The notes below the pieces were generated by a model, which saw only the letters and a list, made by a program, of their open reading frames with translations, did no database searches and had not been told where the DNA came from. DNA of 64,000 nucleotides from Natribaculum luteum (GTDB lineage Archaea; Halobacteriota; Halobacteria; Halobacteriales; Natrialbaceae): contig NZ_CP095397.1 of assembly GCF_023008545.1 (NCBI RefSeq), positions 2,418,001-2,482,000 of the forward strand, given 5' to 3'. The position numbers and the translations under genes were made by a program. Positions 8,926-15,985 of this stretch are shown here, piece after piece; positions within the stretch are counted from its first letter, which is position 1, and every line of letters begins with the position of its first letter.

Positions 8926-10314
8926 ATGGGCGAGGCACGCACGCGGCTCGAGTCAGCCATCGAGGCGCTTTCGGGCCTTCCGGTGTTCGTCGCGTACAAC
9001 GCAAACGTCGACGCGATCGTCCGGGTCGACGAGGAACTCGAGTCGTTCCTGGAGCGGCCGTCCGAACCCGGGACGAAGCCGCCGCCGAGTCCGCTGGACT
9101 CGAAACGCGACCTCGCGACGGCGATCACTCACACGATGGCAGCCGGCCACGGCGACGAGGCAGCGATGACGGACGACTTCGCCACCACGCTCGAGTCGGA
9201 GTTGATGCCGGACGACCAGCAGATGGGCGGCCAGGCGGGGATCATGACGAACCTGCTGACCTCGCTCGGGGCAACGCCGATCACGTTCACGTACATGGTC
9301 TCGAAGCGCCAGCGGTCGATGTTCGACCATCCCGACACGGTCCGGTACCCCATCGTCGAGGACGGGCAGGTGCGTTACGTTCCCCTCGAGGAGTTCACCA
9401 ACGCAGACCGAACCAAGATCAACTGGGTGTTCGAGTTCCGGACCGGAGACGAACTCTTCGGCGTGCGTGCCGCGGCGGACACCCGGTTCATCGCCGCCTC
9501 GAGACCGGCGGCGTTCGACCTACACGCCGGTGACCTCGACGAGACCATCGATCAGGTCGGTGCGGTCGTCGACGGCGCGTTGCTCGCGGGCTATCACAAC
9601 CTCACCCCCGACCACGTCGAGGAGGGGTACGAAGAGACACACCGTCACGCGCGGGACGTCATCCGCCGGCTTCGATCCGGTGGCGACCTCGACGTGCACG
9701 TCGAGTACGCCGTGACGCAAGACGACGACCTCAGAGCGAGCATGTACGAGTGGATTCTGCCGGAGGCGAACGTCGTCGGCGTGGACGTACACGAACTCAA
9801 CATGCTCCACGACGACGCGGGGCTCGAGGTGACGGGCGAGAAACCGACGGAAGAGACGCCGTTCGAGGCGAACGAGATCCTCACCCACTATCGAATGCTC
9901 GCCGCGCTCCGGGAGGAACTCGGCGTCGACAGCATCCAACTTCACGCGATGGAGTACCACCTCGCCGTGATGGACTCCTACCACCCTCCGGAAGCGGTCA
10001 GACGAGGACTCGAGTTCGCCGCCGTCAACGCCGCGACCAAGGCGGCACGCGGGGAGATCACGAGGCCCGACGACCTCGAGACGGGACTCGAGTACGAGCC
10101 GTCGACGCCCGGTCGCGAGGCGATCGAACTCCTGGCAGATCACGTCGACGAGTCGGCCGACGACGGCGTCCTCTGTACGCCGACGGTCGTCGCCTGTCCC
10201 AATCGCGTCGTCGACGACCCCGCGGGTACGGTCGGCATCGGCGACATCGTCTCGTCGTCGAGTTTCGTCCTCGAGCTAGCGATCGCTACCGACCGCGACC
10301 AGTCGGCGACGTAG
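8926..10314 (+). CDS. ADP-dependent glucokinase/phosphofructokinase family protein
   Basis: 462 residues, the usual size for the ADP-dependent sugar kinases of archaea (ribokinase-like fold), which phosphorylate glucose or fructose 6-phosphate using ADP and release AMP. Landmarks are Asn-Ala-Asn-Val-Asp-Ala-Ile at 25-31 (sugar pocket), Gly-Gly-Gln-Ala-Gly-Ile at 101-106, and near the C-terminus Val-Gly-Ile-Gly-Asp, whose Asp440 is the expected catalytic base. All are intact, so activity is plausible. Which sugar is used cannot be told; haloarchaea mostly rely on other glycolytic kinases, so the role needs care. It stands alone after the stress protein gene, with a 272 bp gap that shows only the promoter. 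Confidence 0.85.
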   Translation: MGEARTRLESAIEALSGLPVFVAYNANVDAIVRVDEELESFLERPSEPGTKPPPSPLDSKRDLATAITHTMAAGHGDEAAMTDDFATTLESELMPDDQQMGGQAGIMTNLLTSLGATPITFTYMVSKRQRSMFDHPDTVRYPIVEDGQVRYVPLEEFTNADRTKINWVFEFRTGDELFGVRAAADTRFIAASRPAAFDLHAGDLDETIDQVGAVVDGALLAGYHNLTPDHVEEGYEETHRHARDVIRRLRSGGDLDVHVEYAVTQDDDLRASMYEWILPEANVVGVDVHELNMLHDDAGLEVTGEKPTEETPFEANEILTHYRMLAALREELGVDSIQLHAMEYHLAVMDSYHPPEAVRRGLEFAAVNAATKAARGEITRPDDLETGLEYEPSTPGREAIELLADHVDESADDGVLCTPTVVACPNRVVDDPAGTVGIGDIVSSSSFVLELAIATDRDQSAT

Positions 10315-10321
10315 CCCTCGA

Positions 10322-10561
10322 TCACCCCCGTCCGAGCCGTTCCCATCCCGAGGTCACCTGCACGTAGGCGACGACGCCCAGGAACACCAGCCCGTAGAAC
10401 TGTACGCGCGAGAGTCCGGCCGAGAGGGCGACGAGCGTCACCAGGAGGACCCAGAGCCCGACGACAGCGAGGTCGAGGAGGAGTCGCCACGAGTTTCTGA
10501 CGGCGGCTCGCCAGGGGCTCGCGCGATTCGGTTCCCGGTCGGTCTCGCGGTCGTCAGTCAT
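10322..10561 (-). CDS. Small haloarchaeal membrane protein, two TM helices
   Basis: 79 residues. A charged N-terminus (about 25 residues) is followed by a Leu/Val-rich helix around residues 27-48 and a second hydrophobic stretch around 54-68. The pattern fits a small integral membrane protein conserved among haloarchaea. No functional motif is visible. Its stop codon lies 7 bp from that of the kinase gene, so the two are tightly convergent. Function unknown. Confidence 0.65.
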   Translation of the reverse strand: MTDDRETDREPNRASPWRAAVRNSWRLLLDLAVVGLWVLLVTLVALSAGLSRVQFYGLVFLGVVAYVQVTSGWERLGRG

Positions 10562-10612
10562 TCGTCGGCGGTCTCTCGGGTCGTCGGTCGGACGTCTTTG
10601 GTCTGTTCACGG

Positions 10613-11791
10613 TCAGAAGTGATAGCCGTACTGCTCGGTTAGCTGGTAGGCGGCGGTTCCCCAGATGTAGCTCTGGCCCGGCCACCACGTTCGTGCGTTG
10701 TTCAGTCCGGCGACGAGGACGCCCTCCTCCGGCGCGTCGGGGTCCGGGTGGTAGCTCACGGAGCCACTGTCGCCGTCCGCCATGTCCTCTTCGTTACCCC
10801 AGCGGAGCTGTCCGCGACGGCAGACGTCGCCCGTGAGGCAGGTGATCGCGTCGATTCCTTCGATGTCTCCGGTCGTGTGGCCCGTCAGCGCGGAGACCTT
10901 CTGGAGTGGTTCGCCTCTTGCGGCGAGGTCGGCCAGGCCAAAGCGCGTGAACTGTCCCCGGACGCGCTCCGACACCGACCCCTCGACCGCGCTGTCTGGG
11001 AGGTACTCTCCTGTGGGTTCGACGGCGACGATGTCTTCGACGGGGTGGTCGTGGCGGACGCGGCCGAGGTCGACTTGCGTCCCGTCCTCGAACGGGAGTG
11101 CGAGCTCTCCGCCCCGGACGTCGCCACTCTTTCCGTAGGCGTGGCGAGCTGTCGCGAAGAACGTCTGATCGTTTTGCGGGTGGTAGAGCGCGGGTGTGAG
11201 CGTCGCCATCCCGATCTCTGCCTGGCAGCCGACGCCACCGGGGACACGGTAGTCGTCGACGTCGCCGACGTCGCTGATGAACGTCGGATCGATCCGTTCC
11301 CTGTCTTCGTCCAACTCTTCGACCTCTTCGATCGATTCGACGTTGTAGGCGACGTCTCCGAGGATGCGCTCGAGGACCGCCCTCGTCCGACCCAGGTCCT
11401 CCACGGAGACGTTGACGGAGATGGTCGCCTCGCCGGATCGATGGTCACCGGGGACGACCGCGCTTCCGAGGTAGCCGGTGATCGAGGCCTGGGCGATACT
11501 GTCGTGGAGCTCGAACGCCTTCGAGACCGTGGCGTACCACTCGGCGGGAACGGTCGTCGTTCGCTCCTCGATCGACCGCGGATCGTCGGGGTCCGATCTG
11601 ACGAGGGCGGTCACGATGGGGACCGTCCCGTCGTCGACCGCGAGGAAGTCGTCGACGCCGAGCAACTGTGCCATCCCGACCGCGTAGCCGGCGTTGACGG
11701 CCGTCCGGAGGAACTCGCGTCGATCCATTCCGGACTCCAACCGCTCGCGAAGCGTCGCGAGCCGCTGGACGATTGTTTTCTTTCCTGACAT
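10613..11791 (-). CDS. Tat-targeted chymotrypsin-fold (S1-like) protein
   Basis: 392 residues from the ATG that gives Met-Ser-Gly-Lys-Lys; the frame extends 63 codons upstream but that part looks non-coding. Residues 24-40 read Arg-Arg-Glu-Phe-Leu-Arg-Thr then a short hydrophobic stretch, a twin-arginine-type export signal. A candidate catalytic triad follows the chymotrypsin order: His217 in Thr-Ala-Arg-His-Ala, Asp253 in Asp-Ile-Val-Ala-Val, and Ser342 in Gly-Asp-Ser-Gly-Ser. Four Cys lie between residues 189 and 324. It is probably a secreted or cell-surface protease-like protein. The substrate is unknown, and a pseudoprotease cannot be excluded. Confidence 0.7.
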   Translation of the reverse strand: MSGKKTIVQRLATLRERLESGMDRREFLRTAVNAGYAVGMAQLLGVDDFLAVDDGTVPIVTALVRSDPDDPRSIEERTTTVPAEWYATVSKAFELHDSIAQASITGYLGSAVVPGDHRSGEATISVNVSVEDLGRTRAVLERILGDVAYNVESIEEVEELDEDRERIDPTFISDVGDVDDYRVPGGVGCQAEIGMATLTPALYHPQNDQTFFATARHAYGKSGDVRGGELALPFEDGTQVDLGRVRHDHPVEDIVAVEPTGEYLPDSAVEGSVSERVRGQFTRFGLADLAARGEPLQKVSALTGHTTGDIEGIDAITCLTGDVCRRGQLRWGNEEDMADGDSGSVSYHPDPDAPEEGVLVAGLNNARTWWPGQSYIWGTAAYQLTEQYGYHF

Positions 11792-12162
11792 TGTTCTCGA
11801 GTGATCAGAGGGCGGTCGTCGACGCTGCGGCGCCGTCGGACGAGCGAATTGCTGGCCCTCGAGAGACGAACCGATCAGACGAGTCGGCGGCGTTCGCCCG
11901 ACGCTGCTGGCACGTTCCGCTGGGCTCGGTCGAGTCGTCCGTGTAGACTGCTCCGGTGTGAAAGATAGTTGTGCCTGCATTCACCGCCCTTGATAACTGC
12001 TGCTCGCTGCGGGCGGTCCGCCTCGCTATCGCGACGTTCTGTTCGGATCGATGACTGTTACGAATACCGGACGATCGGTCGTTTCGAGGGCTTTACTGGA
12101 CGTTTCACTCGAGTCTACCCGTAGTTTTTTTCGGACCGCCGGCGTACGTGTTATCGGTAGCT
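11792..12162. other. 371 bp divergent intergenic region
   Basis: Lies between the Tat-targeted protein and the flavin-binding protein, transcribed away from each other. The minus-strand reading frame is open through part of it but has the Arg/Ser/Pro-rich composition of a chance frame. A run of seven T at about 12125 precedes the rightward gene. No RNA gene or repeat was recognised. Confidence 0.5.
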
Positions 12163-12612
12163 ATGACTCCCGCATTCACCGGGCAGGAAAAAGCGCTGAG
12201 TCGCGAGGAGTGCGACGAACACCTCCGCGAACAGGGGACCGGTGTTCTTTCGCTCGCGAGCGACGGCGAGGCGTACTCGGTGCCGATCTCGTTTGGCTAC
12301 GCGGACGACGTCGTCTACTTCGTCTTCCTCGGCTACGCGGCCGACAGCGAGAAGGCCCGATTCGCCGAGGCGACCGATCGGGCGTGTCTGGTGAGCTACG
12401 ACGTATCCGGGAAGTTCGGCTGGGAGAGCATCGTCGTCAGAGGCCCACTCCGCGAGGTCGACGACGACGAGTGGGACGAACTCGTCGACGCCATCGAGGA
12501 CAACGCCTGGTACCCGAGCCTGTTCTCGGAGGCCGATCCGCAGAGCCAGCTACGGGGGTTCGCGCTCTCGACCGAGGACGTCAGCGGCCTCGCCGACCAG
12601 CGCGAATCGTGA
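12163..12612 (+). CDS. Pyridoxamine 5'-phosphate oxidase-like flavin-binding protein
   Basis: 149 residues forming a single split-barrel domain. The pattern Gly-Val-Leu-Ser-Leu-Ala then Tyr-Ser-Val-Pro-Ile-Ser-Phe-Gly-Tyr and Tyr-Phe-Val-Phe-Leu matches the FMN-binding barrel of PPOX/general-stress-protein-26 families. A true PdxH C-terminal substrate motif is not seen, so a flavin or F420 reductase-type or nitroimidazole-resistance-like role is more likely than vitamin B6 synthesis. The ATG at 12163 is chosen because upstream residues are not family-like. The gene stands alone. Confidence 0.85.
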   Translation: MTPAFTGQEKALSREECDEHLREQGTGVLSLASDGEAYSVPISFGYADDVVYFVFLGYAADSEKARFAEATDRACLVSYDVSGKFGWESIVVRGPLREVDDDEWDELVDAIEDNAWYPSLFSEADPQSQLRGFALSTEDVSGLADQRES

Positions 12613-12996
12613 ATCAACATAATAGCTGTACACGTTAACCCGAACGCTGGTGTGTCAACGCTCCGAACGACTCCTGTCTCCGTGCTGGTGACCACGGAGG
12701 CGCGAATTCACTCCCGACACGCAATTCGCCGTCTCTCCCCTTTCCTCTCTGTCTCTGCGCCTCGAGTGTCCTCTCGCTCGTTTGGACCTGAAAATTGACT
12801 GTCGTCGAGCAGACCGCCGCCGGAAAACGACCGACTCGCGCCCGGTAGGGACGGCCTGTACGCCACGTCGTCGAGGGTACGCCGACCGTACGAGCACACT
12901 CGAGTCACTACGCGTGACATAACAATATCGGTACTGCCGGTAGCCTGTCGCACTCCTCGCGCTGGGCAGGACCGGTTCGACCCCGGTCGGGAGCGT
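12613..12996. other. 384 bp intergenic region with a tRNA T-arm-like hairpin
   Basis: No credible gene. The only structured element seen is at 12971-12987 (ACCGG, loop TTCGACC, CCGGT), a perfect 5 bp stem with a 7-base T-loop-like sequence, followed by CGGGAGC. No matching 5' acceptor strand, D-arm or anticodon arm is found, so a complete tRNA is not called. Confidence 0.5.
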
Positions 12997-13350
12997 ATGA
13001 GCGTCGACGGCACGCACTGGCACCGACAGCTAAATCGCGGACTCGACGAGATGGGTGGCCTCGAGCGGGCGCTCTGGGCTGCCGTCGCGTTCTCGCTGGT
13101 CGGTGACGTGGCGACCACGTTCGTCGGGTTGCACCTCGGGCTGGTCGAGTCGAATCCGCTCGCTCGAAGTGCGATCGACGGGTGGGGACTGCTGGGGATG
13201 CTCGCGCTGAAGGCGTTCGCGGTCGGCGTCGGCCTCGTGTGCTGGCGGTTCTTGCCCAGAGAAGCGCGACCGATCGTCCCCGCAGCGCTCGCCGTTCCCT
13301 GGCTGGTCGCCGTCGGGATCAACCTCTACGCCATCGTGACGCTGACCTGA
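12997..13350 (+). CDS. DUF5658-like membrane protein
   Basis: 117 residues. After a polar N-terminus (about 25 residues) come three or four hydrophobic segments: about 26-45 (Ala-Leu-Trp-Ala-Ala-Val-Ala-Phe), 60-82 and 90-115, with the Asn-Pro-Leu-Ala motif between the first two. This matches the small haloarchaeal DUF5658 membrane family of unknown function. Its last 25 bp overlap the 3' end of the convergent acetyltransferase gene on the other strand. Confidence 0.75.
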   Translation: MSVDGTHWHRQLNRGLDEMGGLERALWAAVAFSLVGDVATTFVGLHLGLVESNPLARSAIDGWGLLGMLALKAFAVGVGLVCWRFLPREARPIVPAALAVPWLVAVGINLYAIVTLT

Positions 13351-13949
13351 TCGTCGGCGTCCGCGTACGCGTCGCGTGTGATCGCGTACCTGACGGCGTC
13401 GACCGGTTCGCCAGTAGCCGTGAGCAGTTCGTTTCTGCACACGCAGTCGCGGCTTCCGCCGAACCGATCGACGTAGCGTTCGACAGCGCGGAGCGACCGG
13501 TCGTTGTCGACTCGGACGAGCACGACGATACACTCGAGGTCGAGCCGTTCGAACGCGAGTTCCAGGAGCGCCCCGGCGCGCTCGCCCGAGTAGCCACGGC
13601 CCCAGAACCGCTTGCGTAGCCAGATGCCGAGTTCGCCAGTCCGTCGCTCCCAGTCGATTCCGAGACCGCACGCGCCCGCGATTTCGCCTGCACCGGCCTC
13701 GCCTGCCCGTGGGCGAATCACGTACTCCGCCGCCGTCGCGTCCGCCCACGCCGTCTCTCGCGACTCGAGGAACGCGACGGTCTCGTCGGGTGTCTCGTGG
13801 GAATCCCAGGGCGTGAACGCGGTGACCTCGTCGATGTCCGGGTCGGCCGAACAGATCTCGTAGTACTCGTCGACGTCGACAGTCTCCGTCGACAGCCGCT
13901 CGAGGTGGAGACGATCCGTCTCGACGTGCTCTGGAAACAGGTCGGTCAT
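13326..13949 (-). CDS. GNAT N-acetyltransferase (RimJ/RimL type), copy 1
   Basis: 207 residues. The acetyl-CoA pyrophosphate loop Arg-Phe-Trp-Gly-Arg-Gly-Tyr-Ser-Gly-Glu-Arg is at 114-124, and the N-terminal Glu-Thr-Asp-Arg-Leu-x-Leu-Glu segment is typical of RimJ/RimL-like enzymes that acetylate protein N-termini or small amines. It is a tandem paralogue of the next gene upstream (3 bp gap), with closely matching N-terminal and CoA-binding segments. It overlaps the DUF5658 gene by 25 bp at the 3' end. Substrate unknown. Confidence 0.88.
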   Translation of the reverse strand: MTDLFPEHVETDRLHLERLSTETVDVDEYYEICSADPDIDEVTAFTPWDSHETPDETVAFLESRETAWADATAAEYVIRPRAGEAGAGEIAGACGLGIDWERRTGELGIWLRKRFWGRGYSGERAGALLELAFERLDLECIVVLVRVDNDRSLRAVERYVDRFGGSRDCVCRNELLTATGEPVDAVRYAITRDAYADADDQVSVTMA

Positions 13950-13952
13950 CGT

Positions 13953-14573
13953 TCAGTCGTGGACGGCGACGCTCACGTCCGTCGGGTTCGCACGCCACTC
14001 CTCTCGCGAGACGCTGTACCGGTAGCAGTCGACCGGGTCGCCGTCTTGCACTCGCCAGTTGCGAAGCAGGCCATCTCGACCGCCGCCGTGTGCCTCGGTG
14101 TATCGCTCGATCGCCCTGTTCGACTTCTCGTTGTCGACGTGGGCAGTGACGGCGACCAGTTCGAGATCGAGCCGTTCGAACGCGAGATACATCAGCGCGG
14201 CGGCGCGCTCGCCGGAGTACCCCCGACCCCAGAACCGCTTGCGCAGCCAGACGCCGAGTGTCATCGTCTGTCGGTCCCAGTCGACGTCGAACCCGGCGTC
14301 GCCGGCGATCTCACCAGCACCGTCTTCGCCCTCTCGCGGTCGGATCAGGTACGAGCCACCGTCGCCGTTCTCGTATTTTTCGGCGACCGTCTCGAGAAAC
14401 TCGAGCGTCTCCTTCGGCGTTTCGTGTGGATCCCACGTGAGGTACGTCGTGACCTCGTCGATGTCCGGATCGGCCGAACAGATCTCGTAGTACTCGAGCG
14501 GATCGACGACGTCGTGGATCGCCTCGAGTCGCAGCCGATCCGTCTCGATCGTTTCGGGGAAGAGACTGCCCAT
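13953..14573 (-). CDS. GNAT N-acetyltransferase (RimJ/RimL type), copy 2
   Basis: 206 residues, the first gene of the acetyltransferase pair. The CoA loop Arg-Phe-Trp-Gly-Arg-Gly-Tyr-Ser is at 113-120. It shares with copy 1 the block Ile-Cys-Ser-Ala-Asp-Pro-Asp-Ile-Asp-Glu-Val-Thr and the spacing of all motifs, which indicates a local tandem duplication followed by divergence in the C-terminal substrate half. The pair probably forms one transcript. Substrate unknown. Confidence 0.88.
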   Translation of the reverse strand: MGSLFPETIETDRLRLEAIHDVVDPLEYYEICSADPDIDEVTTYLTWDPHETPKETLEFLETVAEKYENGDGGSYLIRPREGEDGAGEIAGDAGFDVDWDRQTMTLGVWLRKRFWGRGYSGERAAALMYLAFERLDLELVAVTAHVDNEKSNRAIERYTEAHGGGRDGLLRNWRVQDGDPVDCYRYSVSREEWRANPTDVSVAVHD

Positions 14574-14679
14574 GGCGGCGACGACGGACGACTCGTTTAA
14601 ATCGTTCCTCCTGCTGTGGCACCAATTACCATTCGATTCGAATTCGATAGTAAATAGATACAGATTCTGTACTATCGCT

Positions 14680-15282
14680 TCAACCGTCCTCGACGCGCTC
14701 GCGCCACCCCCGAACCTCCGTGAGCACTGCCTCCCACTGCTCGAGCGTCCCCGGTACCGTCCCGCCCCGAGCGCGGTCGACGTGTTCGTCGATCAGCGCT
14801 CGGACGGTCTGTGGGTTCTCCACGTTCCAGAACCGGAGTTCCTCACCGTCGCCGCCTGCAGTATCGACAGTGATCGTGCCGTAGCCGACGAGCCGCCCCA
14901 GGGCGTGCTGTTCGAACGAACTGTTCTGGACCCGCTCGAGTGTGGCGGTCGTCACGCGCGTTCCGAGGACACCGGTTCGCACGTACGCCGACTCGGTGGT
15001 GACGACGAACGCGGTCCGGGCGACGCTGAGATACCCCCAGCCAGCGGGGACGAGTGCGATCGGCCCGATCGCGGCGACGACGATCGGGACGCCGTCCATC
15101 CCGATCGCGAGTCCCGCCACGACGACGCCGAGGACGCCGATCGCGAGCCAGGGATACGACGACTGGATTCGCGGGCGACCGTCCCAGCGAATCGCCTCGT
15201 CGTCGCCGAGCGTGAGCCACGCCGGCGTCTCGACGGTCGACTCGAGCGCCGCATCGTCGGTTACGGGCGTTCGATCGGTCAT
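14680..15282 (-). CDS. Bacterial PH domain membrane protein (YdbS/YdbT-like), second gene
   Basis: 200 residues. Two hydrophobic helices (about 45-65 and 67-88) are followed by a PH-type beta domain with Phe-Val-Val-Thr-Thr-Glu-Ser-Ala-Tyr-Val-Arg-Thr-Gly and Val-Gln-Asn-Ser-Ser-Phe-Glu-Gln. This is the bPH2 (PF03703) arrangement in which the strand after the second helix leads into a phosphoinositide-domain-like fold. It overlaps the preceding paralogous gene by 4 bp. Paired bPH2 proteins occur widely; their function is not established. Confidence 0.85.
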   Translation of the reverse strand: MTDRTPVTDDAALESTVETPAWLTLGDDEAIRWDGRPRIQSSYPWLAIGVLGVVVAGLAIGMDGVPIVVAAIGPIALVPAGWGYLSVARTAFVVTTESAYVRTGVLGTRVTTATLERVQNSSFEQHALGRLVGYGTITVDTAGGDGEELRFWNVENPQTVRALIDEHVDRARGGTVPGTLEQWEAVLTEVRGWRERVEDG

Positions 15283-15869
15283 CGTCGGCGCGGTTCGTCG
15301 TCCACTTGCGGCTCCGCTTCGGCCGGCCGTTCGTCGGCGACGGCCGCACGGATCGCCCGCAACTCCGTCAGAATCTCCTCGAGGACGTCGTCTTTCGTCC
15401 GTTCGTCGTCTCCATCCCGTCGCTCCCGTTTGATCCGCTCGCTGATGAGCTGCTGGACGTCTTGCGGGTCGGGGGCCGACTTGAACGCCATCTCGACGCC
15501 GGAGCCGCCCGCTGTGCTGATCTCGACGGTGCCGTACCCGAACTGGTTGCCAAGCGCGGTCTGGGCGTAGGAGATGTTCTGGACCTTCCCGAAGTCGATG
15601 CGTTTGACGTCCCTCGAGAGCACGCCCGACTTTCGGTAGAGCGCGCGGTTCGTGACGACGTAGTTGGTGTTCGTGACCCGGAGGTACTCGCCGACGATGA
15701 TGAAGATCCCGACCAGCACGATCGAGAGGGGGATGCCGATGGCGAACGCCGGGATGAGCGTCCGCCGGTCGGGACCGCTGGCCCAGAGCAGTTCCTCGTC
15801 GTCGTCGAGCGAGAGCCACTCGAGGTCCATATCCGCCGCGTCTCCGGCGGGTCCGTCCGCCGCAGTCAC
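15279..15869 (-). CDS. Bacterial PH domain membrane protein (YdbS/YdbT-like), first gene
   Basis: 196 residues from GTG at 15869; an internal ATG at 15830 (Met-Asp-Leu-Glu-Trp-Leu) is an alternative start. Two hydrophobic segments around residues 37-62 precede a bPH2 domain with Val-Val-Thr-Asn-Arg-Ala-Leu-Tyr-Arg-Lys-Ser-Gly and Val-Gln-Asn-Ile-Ser-Tyr-Ala-Gln; the C-terminal 60 residues are charged and predicted helical. It is a paralogue of the overlapping downstream gene. The GTG start overlaps the stop codon of a 22-codon ORF, so the N-terminus may be coupled to, or frameshifted from, that ORF. Confidence 0.82.
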   Translation of the reverse strand: MTAADGPAGDAADMDLEWLSLDDDEELLWASGPDRRTLIPAFAIGIPLSIVLVGIFIIVGEYLRVTNTNYVVTNRALYRKSGVLSRDVKRIDFGKVQNISYAQTALGNQFGYGTVEISTAGGSGVEMAFKSAPDPQDVQQLISERIKRERRDGDDERTKDDVLEEILTELRAIRAAVADERPAEAEPQVDDEPRRR

Positions 15870-15934
15870 GGGTCGACCACCCTGTCGTCTTCGATCGGGG
15901 ACGTCTGGTGTGCCCCGCTGTCGCCATCGCTCAT
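15866..15934 (-). CDS. Possible 22-residue leader ORF or frameshifted N-terminus
   Basis: ATG to TGA, 22 codons starting Met-Ser-Asp-Gly-Asp-Ser-Gly, an N-terminus typical of haloarchaeal proteins. Its TGA overlaps the GTG of the bPH2 gene by 4 bp (GTGA), the same coupling seen between real genes elsewhere in the window. It could be a genuine coupled leader peptide, or the original N-terminus cut off by a one-base change. Confidence 0.35.
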   Translation of the reverse strand: MSDGDSGAHQTSPIEDDRVVDP

Positions 15935-15985
15935 GTGAGGAGGTGGGCACTCGAGCATGAAAACACGGCCGGTTCCGACAGGGCC

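Noticed and set aside
12922-12994. Complete tRNA gene ending at the T-arm-like hairpin
   Set aside because: No 5' acceptor strand complementary to CGGGAGC and no D-arm or anticodon stem within the expected 72-90 bases.
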